Positions 24,805 through 39,874 of a stretch of 64,000 nucleotides of DNA are shown piece by piece (the stretch's first letter is position 1; every line of letters starts with the position of its first letter). Origin of the DNA: Hofstenia miamia (lineage: Eukaryota > Xenacoelomorpha > Acoela); the NCBI GenBank assembly GCA_004352715.1, contig SCFE01000016.1, forward strand, positions 686,797 to 750,796, written 5' to 3'. The notes below the pieces were generated by a model. It ran no database searches. It saw only the letters and a program-made list of their open reading frames with translations, and had not been told where the DNA came from. Both the position numbers and the translations under genes were made by a program.

Positions 24805-26572
24805 AGTGTACATATTGGCGAATCAACTTGGTTTCACAAAGTCTCTTATCTACAGATGAGCTGGCGCCCTGCCTTCCTGAGACTTTTTTACACAAGATAT
24901 TCACAGGCCTTAACCCTGCGATTTTCAAAGAAAGTACTTGCTGACACTGCCCAGCACAGACATATAATGAAAGGAGAATTCCTCCTGCCACGAAACAGCT
25001 CAAATTATGCCAAACAAAAACATATGTTCTCATTCTCAGTCGATTTGTCGACACGATATGTGATTTGACGTTACATGCAACTATGTAATTAACTTGAACC
25101 GACTAATATGATCATACAGTATATTCACTTGACTGCCATCCTCCACCACGCAACTTCAAACTGAAAATATAAGCGAGCTCCCTGCCAAATGCATCAGTGT
25201 AGTGTAGCTTATTTTTATTTTTTTCAGAGTGTCATTGGTTTTTTCAACAGGAAGCAACAGAAACATTCCAGGCCATTTATTATATTTCAACAATTTTAAA
25301 TTGCATAGAACTTCTAGAAATCTATAGTTGTCAGAGTCGCAAACATCCATTTGAAAAATTCTGACTTTTCAACACCCTTCAATACTTTATGGGAAATACA
25401 ACAATAACGTTTTAAAAAAAGGGCCTAACAATTGGCATATACCTATGCTATTTATTCATTGCCAAGTATTTCATAAATATACAGATTTCTACATTTTTTC
25501 GCTTATATAAAGTTACTATTTCAGTTTATTTATCAAATGTATTAAGTTTAATATTGTAAAACTAATGTCACTATCGAAAATGGAAATGATAGACTTCACT
25601 AGAAAAGTTCTCTTCCTAATAAATGTTGTTGGTGTTATTGACGGTTTTATATAAATATGAGGCACAGAAAAATACATCATTATAAGTTCATAATCATTGA
25701 TAATATTGGAAAAAATTAGGAACCCAACTTCTGCATAGCACGCATATAATTAAGCAATAAATTCACAAATATATCAGTATTGCCCTTCCAACTAAAAAAA
25801 CGTATTTAATTGCTTATAGTTCATTTATTTAAATGTATTTAAGTGTGAGGTGAAAACGATTGTTTAAACAAATTCAGAATTTAAATTTTTTGCTAAATCG
25901 AAACATCTGGTATATCCAGAACTACTTGTAGGCATTTATTAAAACATTTCATTAATATCAGCAAATATAACTTACATAATATGCCTTTAGATCTTCCTAA
26001 TATACTTGTATACTATATGTATTAAGATGAAATATATTTTTATGATGTTGCTTTAGTTGATATCAATTCATTTGCTTAGAAAAATAACAAATATATTTTA
26101 TACGTACTTTAGAGTGTGTACGGTACTGCACGGAATAAACAATGGCTCGGTTACAACACTGTATATCATCAAGTGAAAATTAATTCAATTTTGTAGATGG
26201 TGTTTTAGAGGTATTTCGGATAAAATATTTTTGAATAACTGAAACAATCAGTAATAGAAGATATTTTTGTTTCTTTAAAATTTATGAAATTGCATACTTC
26301 TTCTGAAGTATTTAAATAATGCAAAAATTCGAATTTAATAAATAAAAAGTTTGGAAGTTTAATCAAAATGATGAAAATATGTTTCAAATGTTTTAGAAAA
26401 TATATTTTGCATCTATTAAAAATTAAAATTAATTTGCTTCTTTGAGGATTGTGAGTTAAGATTTAATGTATTATTGAGAGAATCATTTCAAAGGTTGTAG
26501 ATAAAACGAATATTTATATGAAATTAATATTATATTATCTATGAAATTAAGTAGTTGTGGCATTCTTATGAC
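24805..26572. other. Upstream of the lectin gene; no gene recognised
   Basis: 24840-25080 is less AT-rich and open on both strands, but no domain is recognisable. The minus strand at 25156-25350 is open for 64 codons without a known motif. No TATA box or transcription start can be assigned with confidence. Confidence 0.4.
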
Positions 26573-28393
26573 ATGTTGTCAGTACCAACATTTCTTCTAG
26601 TTCTCTTTATCCATGGTAGCAGTAAATCTTACAACTATGATAAGAGCACAGTAGGAAAACTTGCCAAAACATTTGTAACATACAATACTACCTCCATTAA
26701 TAAGTGTATCAAAAAATGTGAAGAATCTCCTTGGTGCCAAGTGATACGATTTCATCAATTTACCAACCGTTGTGATTTCCTCATTAATGGTAAGTATAAA
26801 CTAAAAATAATCTATGATCGAAATTTGTGAAGGAGCAGGCAAGTTATTAATGAACATGTTTATCATTTTATGATTTCTTACCCCTACGCTGTACATGAAG
26901 CTAGTATTTCCTAAGTGATTGCAAATTTAATTCCTTGATAAATATTTTATTTTTATGCTTAAAATATTGCTTATGCAATATTACTAGATGTTTACTGGTG
27001 AGGGCATTTTAGCAGACAAATAGTTTATAAATTTCAACCGTGAGAAAAAACTCATGCAGTTCTTTGTTGACGAAAGACATGGGTTAATAGTACCCGAAAC
27101 TATTTTTTTAGGTAATTTTATTTCATCACTTATTGGTAATATCAATATTTTCAAGCTGAGTATAAATTTATCCGAAATTGATAAATCCAAAACCAAAAAA
27201 ATGAAAAATCAAAAACGAGAAAAGATTTTTAAATCGACAGCTATCAATGCAATGGAATTGCAACCATTGCTTATACAAAGCCTTGGTTCTACATAACGGA
27301 GGCAATGAATCCCAAAATTTTGCCTAAAAAGTACAATTTGCTCATGATCATTTAATCACTTCAATAACAGAATACATACAATCAGAATTTAGCTTGAGAC
27401 AAATAATTGAGAAAAAGATTTATTACCTGTTAGTCTATAATAAATAAACGGATGCAAAAGTTTCAATCAACTTATTCAACAATAAGACGGATTGGCTTAC
27501 ATAGAATTCTTAACATGCATACAGTATGTATCATTTACAGAATTTAATAACATTTAAAACTATATTACAACTAAATATTGTGACATAAAATTCTCAATTT
27601 GAATTTTATAGTGTAATTAATATTAATAAAATATTCATTTTTAAACAAAGTAATAGACTTTTTGTTACTTCTTGAATTTCAATGACAAAATAAGTGTAAT
27701 AAAAAAATATTTGTTCACGATGGATCACAGGCATAAGATGGAATGCTCATGTAGAATTTGTTACTGGATCAAATTGACTGCGTTATTTAGATTTTATGAA
27801 AGATAATAAACATTTAATACTTAGTAAGTTAAGCAACTTATTCATAACTTAGAAATGCCTATAAAGTTTGATTAGTTTCTTTTTCCATTCATGTTTTGTT
27901 TGTAGGAACATTACTATTATGTCACTTAAAATGAAGTTTTCTGCAAATAAATTATGAAATTTGTTTCCTTATAATGTTTGTTTTTTTATAATATTAGTCA
28001 TTTTTTCCAAAAAGGCATATAAGAGTTAACACTAGGAACACAACAATAGGTCAAATTGACCATTAAACATATACTTCCAATTATGTTGATAATCTCTTTG
28101 AATTTTTTACTTGTAAAAATTTTGTTGCTATTCCATAATTTCCACATTTGAAAGATCATATATAAATTTATTTTCAAGGTGTTCTAGTGTTAAAGCACTT
28201 TAAAATACGAACTCTAATCAATTTCTGTAAGACTTTCCTAATATGATTTAATTAACTGCTCTACATGTATTGATTAGTTATTTGACTGATAACAATGCAC
28301 TAAATCCGGAGTATAGTAGTAGTAGTAGTTAACAAATGAAATTTGTATTATTTCTTATTGTAGTTTGTGTTAGTTGATAATAAATCGTTTTAA

Positions 28394-28441
<48 letters not shown>

Positions 28442-31400
28442 AGAATCGTGTGTTATGTGATTTCATCTATTTCTATTAGTATGTGTCATTTTCTAGATTA
28501 CAACAGCCTTATATTTACATATATATTTGTTTATTTATTTACGTTTCCCACTGAATGTTTGGTAAAATCTTTGGCATGAACCTACTCCAATACTATATAT
28601 ACATTTTCCATAGCAAAAAGCAGGAAATATATATTAATGCTAAGCTTTTTATCATTTTATGAAAAAACAATTAAAATTTTAATTGAAGCTAATTTTGGTA
28701 TTTATTGTAACATCGTCAGTCAAACACAAAAACTAATTAGTGGTAAAAATATAAATTTACAAATCAATTATCAAAACTAAAATAACCTAAATTAAATGAA
28801 GAGCTTGATTACATTTTCTATTTAAATTCGGTTTCTCTTCCTTAATATAAATTGATTCTGTGATCTTGGTGCATTTGTGTTTCATTAAAATATTAAAGTC
28901 GGATCTTGATGCTTTATGTATTTTTGATGGCATATACATTTCGGATTATAAGTGTCTATATAGATGTTTTTGAATTCGTGTCTTTAAATGGCTCATGATT
29001 TCACCAATGTAAAAGCTGTCACACTTCTGACAATTATATTTATAAGCAATTAATAAAACCAAAGGTTTTTGATTTGGATCTTTGATGTTTTTTCTGAATT
29101 TAAAATTGGTAAATTCTTGATTTCATTATTTTTCTATATAAATAGTATAATGATTTCTTAACACGTGCTTCTTGTGGATTAGTAAAAAGGTAGTTTCCAA
29201 AATATATTATCTTTATTTTCTTGTGAATTGTGTTCTAATGAAGAGGATGTTAGAGCTGCTTTTGAAGTCTTTTGCAATAACTTTTCAGTTACCCTTTAGA
29301 TCTTAGATTTTCAAACATTTTGTCAAAGGCTGTTGTAAGTACATTGTAATTAGAAGATAGTAAAACAGCTCTTCTAAACAAGTTTTTTCAAAATTGAATG
29401 TTTATATTTATTATCACAATATGATTGACATTGTATATATATCCCGGTGTTAGTAGGTTTTCTAAAAGCAGATATTTCAATCTCATCGCTGTTTTCTTCA
29501 ATGTTGCATCTAAGAAATTTATTGAATCTTCTTTTTCATATTCACAAGTAAATTGAATTTCACTTAGTTGCGAATAAATATAAGAAAGAAACATCAAACA
29601 AAAAATANTAGTAGTAGTAGTAGTAGTAGTAGTTTAGAATCGTGTGTTATGTGATTTCATCTATTTCTATTAGTATGTGTCATTTTCTAGATTACAACAG
29701 CCTTATATTTACATATATATTTGTTTATTTATTTACGTTTCCCACTGAATGTTTGGTAAAATCTTTGGCATGAACCTACTCCAATACTATATATACATTT
29801 TCCATAGCAAAAAGTGGGAAATATATATTAATGCTAAGCTTTTTATCATTTTATGAAAAAACAATTAAAATTTTAATTGAAGCTAATTTTGGTATTTATT
29901 GTAACATCGTCAGTCAAACACAAAAACTAATTAGTGGTAAAAATATAAATTTACAAATCAATTATCAAAACTAAAATAACCTAAATTAAATGAAGAGCTT
30001 GATTACATTTTCTATTTAAATTCGGTTTCTCTTCCTTAATATAAATTGATTCTGTGATCTTGGTGCATTTGTGTTTCATTAAAATATTAAAGTCGGATCT
30101 TGATGCTTTATGTATTTTTGATGGCATATACATTTCGGATTATAAGTGTCTATATAGATGTTTTTGAATTCGTGTCTTTAAATGGCTCATGATTTCACCA
30201 ATGTAAAAGCTGTCACACTTCTGACAATTATATTTATAAGCAATTAATAAAACCAAAGGTTTTTGATTTGGATCTTTGATGTTTTTTCTGAATTTAAAAT
30301 TGGTAAATTCTTGATTTCATTATTTTTCTATATAAATAGTATAATGATTTCTTAACACGTGCTTCTTGTGGATTAGTAAAAAGGTAGTTTCCAAAATATA
30401 TTATCTTTATTTTCTTGTGAATTGTGTTCTAATGAAGAGGATGTTAGAGCTGCTTTTGAAGTCTTTTGCAATAACTTTTCAGTTACCCTTTAGATCTTAG
30501 ATTTTCAAACATTTTGTCAAAGGCTGTTGTAAGTACATTGTAATTAGAAGATAGTAAAACAGCTCTTCTAAACAAGTTTTTTCAAAATTGAATGTTTATA
30601 TTTATTATCACAATATGATTGACATTGTATATATATCCCGGTGTTAGTAGGTTTTCTAAAAGCAGATATTTCAATCTCATCGCTGTTTTCTTCAATGTTG
30701 CATCTAAGAAATTTATTGAATCTTCTTTTTCATATTCACAAGTAAATTGAATTTCACTTAGTTGCGAATAAATATAAGAAAGAAACATCAAACAAAAAAT
30801 ATCATCTACAAAACATAATATAATGGTGGTGTCCTTTATTTAGAAAAAGTATTTTCGATTATTGCCACTGCAAAATTGGCAAACGTTGGACCTAATGGTG
30901 ATCCCATCGCCATCCCATCATGTTGGTCATACAGTTCGTTTTCAAACAGAAAGTAAATATTTGATGAAGCTAATAATAAGAGCTTTCGAAGTGCTTCAGT
31001 AGCAAATGAAAAGACTGATTCATATTATTTACATATTATTTATAAAATCATTACTTTTTCAAGAAATATATTTAACAAAGTATTGAAAAATATTGAGGAA
31101 ATTAAGATTGCATTTCAAAGAGACCATCATTATGTCCACACACTGCTGACAGCACTTGGGGAAGTTGCGGAATGCATTTTGGAACATTGGAATGGGTATT
31201 GCTTGAAGTTCATTTTTGATTCGAGTGCCACGAGTTGATCGAATGAAACGAATATCATTCCAGCAGGCTGTACACTTCGTTGCCCAAGAGTGACCAAAGC
31301 CCCCCAGGGGCGCAGACTGTGAGATCTGGCAACGTGGTCGCCCATTCTATTGGGTCTCGCCATCCAATCTACTGATTTGGCATCTGTCCATTTAAAATTC

Positions 31401-34015
31401 TCCGGGCATAATGACGGGATGCGCCATCTTCTTGAAAAAACATTTGTTTTCGTCTTTTGAAGAAAGGAACTACCTTTTCTTGAAAAATGGTGCAGTACCT
31501 CTCGCCATTCATCGTCTGCACATGTTTTTTAACTGCTGATGACGTTTGAATCACCCTGTATATATATATAGTAAATATCCAATGCAAATAAAATGTTTGG
31601 GCAAAAACCCTTGGTATTAGCTGTTACCGACCAACTACCGGCCCGGGTTTGAAATATTTCATCGGTTACAATTCTCGTCTGAAATTAATGAAATGCAAAT
31701 CGGTTGAATAATAGCTTTAACATTGGAAGAAATTAAGTTCTCCCAATAATCAGAGTAAGGCTTTCTTCAATTTACTTCATATGAAATTCGCAATGGTATT
31801 GCAATACTAAATTTTTGCTTTTCATTATCACTTAGAACAATTTCCTCACAATCATCTCGAATTGGCTAAGCCCCTAAGTTTCAAGCAAGCTACTTTGCAT
31901 TGTGCATGAACTTTATTGAACTTTCTAAGCAATGTTCTTTTAGTGATCCTACAACTATTATAAACAAATGAATTCATATGAATCAAATTTTTGATATGGA
32001 GACAATGAGGATAAATTGTTAAGAATGACAGATGATATTAGCTAATCTCATTTGATGTTTGAATCATGAGAGGCTTGTGTTTTAACCAAATTGTCTGCTC
32101 AAATGGTGAGTTTTAGAAATAAATGAATTATCTANGTCGGTTACAATTCTCGTCTGAAATTAATGAAATGCAAATGGGTTGAATAATAGCTTTAACATTG
32201 GAAGAAATTAAGTTCTCCCAATAATCAGAGTAAGGCTTTCTTCAATTTACTTCATATGAAATTCGCAATGGTATTGCAATACTAAATTTTTGCTTTTCAT
32301 TATCACTTAGAACAATTTCCTCACAATCATCTCGAATTGGCTAAGCCCCTAAGTTTCAAGCAAGCTACTTTGCATTGTGCATGAACTTTATTGAACTTTC
32401 TAAGCAATGTTCTTTTAGTGATCCTACAACTATTATAAACAAATGAATTCATATGAATCAAATTTTTGATATGGAGACAATGAGGATAAATTGTTAAGAA
32501 TGACAGATGATATTAGCTAATCTCATTTGATGTTTGAATCATGAGAGGCTTGTGTTTTAACCAAATTGTCTGCTCAAATGGTGAGTTTTAGAAATAAATG
32601 AATTATCTATTTCGCTAAGGAGTATCAATTTGCAGAAGTAGTTGTCAGAATCTTCCTCTAACATCGAGCATCAGTGCTAAAAAATTCGACTGCATTCGAG
32701 ATCTTTATTCCTGATGTCAATACAATACCCCCCAACCTATATATAACGTGCACCAATTACTGGAGGCACTTTCTGAATCTTTGTTTCCTCTCTATCACGG
32801 AGAGAAATATACTGGGTTCATTACAGCAATAACAGGAGACATACACTCAGTGGTTAGTGGACCTTGACATTAAGAACATAGTGTCAACAACAACTCAAGG
32901 AAATAATATATTTTCTGACCACCAAACTAAAATGTTTCTCAACAGAAGTGTTTGAAATCTGTGTTACAAGTGATCACAAAGAGATAATATTTGTTGATTG
33001 CAACAGAAATTAGATACTAGTTAGAAAAAATTCAGTTAAACTCGTTAAACTATTTGCCAAGCGCAGAATGAATAAAGCTAAACTGCAGATGGGTTTAATT
33101 CAATTGACTGCGAGAGTATTTTATCAGGTAAAGCCAGTAATTCTTACTCTTTTTTGTAAGATCGAACCTCCAACGTGTAGAAGAATGTATTCCGGTGAGA
33201 ATCGTCACATTGTCAAGCCATGACCCTTAATGCATGTCTTCATTTATCAAAAAATTAGTCGAAAAGAGGAATTATTATTTCAGACGTCGTCAAGCTGGTA
33301 AAGTAAAAATCAATACATGGGTAGAAAGATTGATTTCAGAGACAAAGAAGAAATATTTGAAAACTAAAAGTAAGACAATAGGGGCATGTGCTTAACAACT
33401 TCACAAAGAAAGAAGGTTCAACTGAGGTAAGTGTCGCTTTGGATTAATTGAACCAACAATATGCTAAAATTAACAGTGATCCAGAGTATAAAAAGCTTCA
33501 GACGAGATTCCGCTAGAAGAAATTGATTGTTTCCTATTCTGACAGAACAAGAAGTATATTTTGCCTTCAAATAGCTGAAGAAAACACCCCAAGAATGCCA
33601 ATGGAATTCACTGAAGAGCTTAGTTATGGTTTCTGTTAGATTTTTAACAAATCTCTGAAGGAAAGATTGTTCTCAATCTGATGATAATTGCTGATGTAGC
33701 TTCAGTACCAAAGTACAAATACTGAAATCATGTAGTGATTACTGACCAGTTTTTTTAACTCAATTCTCACCCAGGTATTTAAGAGATTGATCAATACAAA
33801 ATTTTTAAAAAATGAGTCACAAGAAGAAATTATAATGGATCAATTTGCTTTCAGTAGAAATAGTTTGACAGAACATGAACTTTTTAAAATTCAAAATATT
33901 ATTACCGGGAATTTAGACAACATCAACTGCAAGTACTTCAGGTCATATCTAATAGATTTTTCAAAGGAATTCGTTTAGTAAGACATAGGTAGTATATTAT
34001 TGAAAAAATTGAAAA

Positions 34016-34050
<35 letters not shown>

Positions 34051-37000
34051 AAAACCATTCTTAACTGGTTCTCTGACTTCTTATCTGGCAGAATGCAACT
34101 TGTCAAGGTGGGAACAAATCAATGTGACTTTCCTAATATTACCAGGGTAATACCTCAGGGAACAGCATCTGGTCATCTTATAGTTTCTCTATTCATCAAT
34201 GATCTGTGAATAATTGATGAAATAAAGTGCCTATTGAAGTATGTTGACGACAGGATTCTACTAGTACCCTCAATAGACAGAGACAGCTCTGAAGCAGAAA
34301 TTGTCAATATTCAGGAATGGTGTTTAGAGAAACAATATGTCTTTAGATCTTAGTAAAACCAAGGACTATAGTTCTTGGTAAAAAAATGAAATGGTTTGTT
34401 CTATTCGTCCTAGTATCCTTACGTCGCCAACCATGTCTATCAGTCAGGTGACTAGTGCACACATTCTTGGATACCATCTGCAAGGTGATGTTAAACCTTC
34501 AATTCACCTCCAGCAGCATTAGATGATTGCTCAAGGAAGGCTTACTTTTTATGGCAATTAAAATGCTACAATGTTGAGAAAGAAGATCTACAGATTTTGT
34601 TTGATGTTTGGATAAGAAGCCCCATTTTGCACTGTGGTTTGGTTGTACTGTACTCCATGGCAGTGTCAAACCACTTCATCAACTATTTTTGTAATTATTG
34701 CAAATACCTGGTGGTTAACAGGGCAGTATTTGATCATTTTGCAAGTTATTCCCAGTTGATAATTGACTAAAATATTATGTTTGATTAAATGTCTCTTGAT
34801 TTAATTCAAATGTAGTTTTGGCATAACTAAACGAATAATGTAAACAAAGTGCAGAATGATAACCCGTTTGTTAAGATTTAAAATGTACTACCCATTATTT
34901 GTGCACAAATATTAATTNNNNNNNNNNNNNNNNNNNNNATTGCAAATACCTGGTGGTTAACAGGGCAGTATTTGATCATTTTGCAAGTTATTCCCAGTTG
35001 ATAATTGACTAAAATATTATGTTTGATTAAATGTCTCTTGATTTAATTCAAATGTAGTTTTGGCATAACTAAACGAATAATGTAAACAAAGTGCAGAATG
35101 ATAACCCGTTTGTTAAGATTTAAAATGTACTACCCATTATTTGTGCACAAATATTAATTTTGTAATTTTTAATTCCTTTCAAATTTGCTTTCTGCAAGAG
35201 CAGTTTCGTTTTAGTATCTAGATAGCTATCACTTTTAGCTTTACAAATTTTACGTGATCGAAGTAGTGCAGGTATATGAATAGTCCAGTCAATAAAATAA
35301 TGACTTTGCTATTTGTTCACAACTAGATTCACTGCAGCTAAACCGACTACTAATGTAGTTTACGAATGGTTTTTAACGAGGGAAGCTTATGTACTGAAGG
35401 ATTTCAATGAAAACAGACGCAGAGCAGTATTCAAAAGCTTTGCAAATCCACGAAATATACTCCACAGTGTACTTCCGGACTGAACAGTACGGAAATCCAA
35501 CACAAGAACAATTACCTCAGATAAGAACTATAGCTTATAAAAATGTTCCGAAAACAGCTGTTTTTTTATTCTTAGCGTATTTTTATCTATTTTACGTGTA
35601 TTATTATTGATTGTTTATTATTGGTTTCATAATAGATGTCTTATTTATATATTTATTTATTTATTAACATGGGTAGTTCTGATCCAAAACACAAATTATA
35701 TTTGCTGAATTTTCATGCAATAAACCAGTTAATGTATTTAATCTCTACACATATTTACACTTACGCCCTTAATTTTTTGCAATCAATAGAAGGGAGCGAA
35801 ATAAACACTTCTCCTTTCACCAAAGTTTATTATTATATATCACATTATGATGTTGATAGCACTGCAGATTAATATGTCAACCTTTTGCTTGGATTACAGC
35901 GTTGAGAGGGGATGTAACTGCTGCATGATTTCTCAACCCAAATTGTAATAGATCTTGTCGGCGTCGATAAGACTGTTCTCCAAAATTGACCACATTGCAA
36001 AGTTCATAGAATTCAGATCTGGTCTAAAGGTGGCTGCAGTTGCCTGTCTCAAAAGATGCTGAAATGTTTTTTGCGTCACCCATGTGTGACATTGACAGTG
36101 TAGCACAAAAACCATCCTGGTTAAAGATGTAGCGGTCTCCAAATGAATTATTGACCCATGGGAGCCCACAGTCTTCCAACATTTTAAGCAAACACTGCTG
36201 TTGAACTCCATATTTCTTAAATGAGCACTAATGTGGATTTGGAGACATCAGCTCCCACAACTGCCCAGACCAAGATACCTGTTGGTTTCTGGAATAGGAG
36301 ATGAGTTCGATTGCCTTCAGGAAGATCACTTGAACGTGTAGCATAAAGCCTGTTATCCTGAAACTTCATAACTGCCTCAACTGTAAAAATCTTTTATCCA
36401 GATCAAAGAAAACTTTCCAATGGCAGACTGCAGCTCCTTCAAAATTTTCTTGGCGCTGCCCAGTCGATACAGCTGAAACTAGTCTGTATTGCATTTTACA
36501 TATCTTAAGTTGCACTATACATATACACCTAAAAAATCTGTGGGTGATTTGAAGCTCTTTTGCTGTTTGACCAGACTTGTCAATGAGCCGACATTTTTAT
36601 CTCGGCTTGGTTCGTTTTAATTTAGAGTATTTTCGGTTCGGCTCGTCACTTAGAATCTTTCCATGAGGCTCGTTTTAGCTCTATATTATTTAAAAAAATA
36701 TTGGGCTTTCAGGATTTTTTACATAGCTGTTTCTAACCATTTTAAAATAAAATTCTGAGTAAGGTATATTGAATGAAAAAATAAGAAAAATTTGCATAAT
36801 CAAATTTACCAGCAGAAATATAAATTCGTTTGGCTTTAAAAGGCTCAAGCTCGTCTTGGTTCGGCTCGGTTCTTTGACAAGTCTGTGTTTGACGCATGCA
36901 CCTGCGAGAGAATCTTGCTCTACACGCTTCATTATTACCTGCACGATTTCTATAGTACGAACACATCTAGCTCGACTGGAATAGGCTTGCTAATAGTTGT

Positions 37001-39830
37001 ACCCATCTCCTGATATCGTGTTTCTGCGAACATTTAGCTATTCTGTTACTTGCATATCAATAATTCCTGCGTTTTTAGAGCAACAATTTTATCAATTAGA
37101 CTTTTGGTCCCTACTTAAATATTTAAATTGAAATGCAGAAATATCCTGGAAAATTGGTTAAGATGATGTACAAACCCAGTTAGGCTGTACTGGTGATTGC
37201 AATTTTAAATTTCCAATGTTTTCTTTATTCAAAATATTTTCTTACAAGTTTTAATGTTTAGAATAAGACGTATTTATTTAATTCATTGGGATATACATAT
37301 GTCACATTTTGATAAACATCATTTCCAGTAGTCATAGTGAAATCTAATGATGTTATATCAATGTGTGTTAGGAATCCAATAAAAGACTATGCATTTTGTT
37401 TTAGATAAATTTTAGATGACAACTCAAAAGCCCAAAATGCCGGACTTTCTGATTTTTGAAATATATATATATGTTTATATATATATGTTCATTAATGTCT
37501 TTTCCGGTATAGATAATTGTTTTCACATTGAATATATGAAGGAAATCAGCGTAATAACTGTAATTTCAACAATGAAAGGCTTTGAAAGGCTTTGCTAAAG
37601 AGCATTTATTAAATGATTATCAAGAAAATGTTATAATTATAGGGTTAAATAGAGTTAATCTCAATCCACCAAGTGTAATCAACACTATGTTTATAGAAAT
37701 AATTACATCGTCAAAGGATAAAAACACCTGCTCTTGAAAACGTAGGATGATAAACCCATCTACACAATTGTTAATATGGATTTTGGATTTTGATATTATC
37801 TTTTGCCAAGAGTAATTCATTTACAGAATATGCAAATCCAGATAAAGGTATGCGATTTAAAATTTTTGCATTGCTGGTGTTAGTAATAATACCTACTCTG
37901 AAAGAAGATGATATTGAAAGCATGTACGTTAGTAATTGACATACTATTATTTAGTTGCTTTTCCTTCTGATGATATATATATATATATATATATATATTA
38001 ATATAAAGAGCAAACAAGGCATCATCTAATTATAGCAATTTCATTGAAGCAGTTAACCATCTATATGCAATTTTAAAAAATTGTAGATATCCTTAGAAAT
38101 ACATAAAAGACTTTTAGATGAAGTCATTTTATTTAAGAGCAACAATAATAATCAAGCTAAGTCAAACGAAGAACCAATTAAAGGCAAATATATTGGAAAC
38201 TTCCATACATCAGTAACAAATTTAAAGTTTCCCAATCAAAAATAAAAATATTAAATCTAGGTTTCAAAAAAAAATAAATAATAACACCAATCTTAACATC
38301 ACTCCAAAGCCAGAATATTTTAAGAAACAAAGACTCTGTAGCAAGGTTGCTGTCTTCTTCACTCGTTTATAAATGTATATGTGAGGATTACCTTAAATTG
38401 AAGAGACGCTGACACCTTGCTACAAGAATTAATGAACATGTTTCAGGTCATCTAAAATCGGAAATTTACAACATTAACATCCCATTAAAAAGAAAATATT
38501 GAAATATTAAAAATAATAACCCAATCATTGAAAAACTACTATTCATAAAGAGTTAAATTCAATCAAAATTTATGAATATACAGAAAGATTATTATACATC
38601 AAGAAATTTTTATGCATGCAATTTGTATAGCATTTTAAATGTAGATAATTACAAAATTTTTCCTTCCAAAAGTGTTATGATAAAGATTTTTAATCGAAAC
38701 CTGTCACATATATATATATATATATATAATGATCTTTAAAAAATTTGCAGTGCTTATTTTTAGCAATGCAATACTTATAAGCTTTATTGTAATACTTAAA
38801 TATCTTGTGTTTAGATAGCAACAGGGGAATTGGAAATATTAAGTATATGAATAAGCAAGAAAATTACTTTGATGCTTTGAAAAGTTGTCACGATATTAAT
38901 GGCTTCTTAATGGAACCATCAGCACAAGAAGATTTAGTAAGTTCTTATGCTTACATGAGTTTATTTCAGAATAAGTAATAGAACGTAATTATAATACATT
39001 CTTAAATTTTCCATTCCTTATTGTGGAACATGAAATTGAGTTTGTTCACATTTACAATTATTTGCATGTCATTTAAATAATATTGGAGAGTTTCTTTATT
39101 TAATCGGATCCCCTCTACGTAATTCTATTTTAAAAGATACTAAAGTCAATTGTTGCTGAAATTATTACTATTTAGCACTAGGATTTGATATAAAAATCTG
39201 GGAATTTACCTAAATACTTACAGAGGAGCATCTACGATTTTTAGTAAAAGGCCCCAATGTCCCAAGCAGTTTTTTCAAAAGGAGGACTTCTTTTTTTATT
39301 TTTGGAATAAATTAGACACAGTGCTTTGATTGGACAAAATGACATGCGGACGAAAATACTAAGCTTTTGCTTAACTACAATGGGAAATAGCAAAATCTTT
39401 TTCATTTCACTAAATTCTACGATGAAAATAACGTTGTAGGTAATATAATCTTAGAAATTAATTTATCCTTGTGTATTCATCTCAATTTTCCTTCTCTTAA
39501 TGGCAGGTTTTATTTTATAGGTCAACATTCACTCCTACACATATTGATTATTGTGCTTAAGGAACGGGTACCACCTTTTTGTGATTTTCCGGAATTGAGT
39601 GGTTATGTACAGATAGAGATCAGTTAACATGTATATGGCTTTCATTCTAACATCGAGGAATTTTTATGGAATGTTCAAAACCTTTATTTATATAATGATT
39701 AAATTTCCTAAAAGCAAAGACTGTGTAGGTGTCTAAATGAAGTAACTATTCAGCATATTCTCTATTGTTATTTAGATAATTCTGCCATGGGCCAGCAATA
39801 GTAAAAGAAAACACATGTCAAATCTTATAA

Positions 39831-39874
<44 letters not shown>

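Noticed and set aside
24317-24859. Open frames encoding Ile-Tyr repeats
   Set aside because: TA microsatellite and N translated; no coding value.
24800-25350. Open frames on both strands upstream of the lectin gene
   Set aside because: Less AT-rich but no domain; the frames oppose each other and neither could be supported as a gene.
28396-28441. Regular short repeats that might suggest an array
   Set aside because: A simple TAG microsatellite without spacers; not CRISPR, and the genome is eukaryotic.
36690-36984. Open frames of 71-84 codons on both strands
   Set aside because: They lie within or straddle the MITE at 36572-36885 and have no protein similarity.
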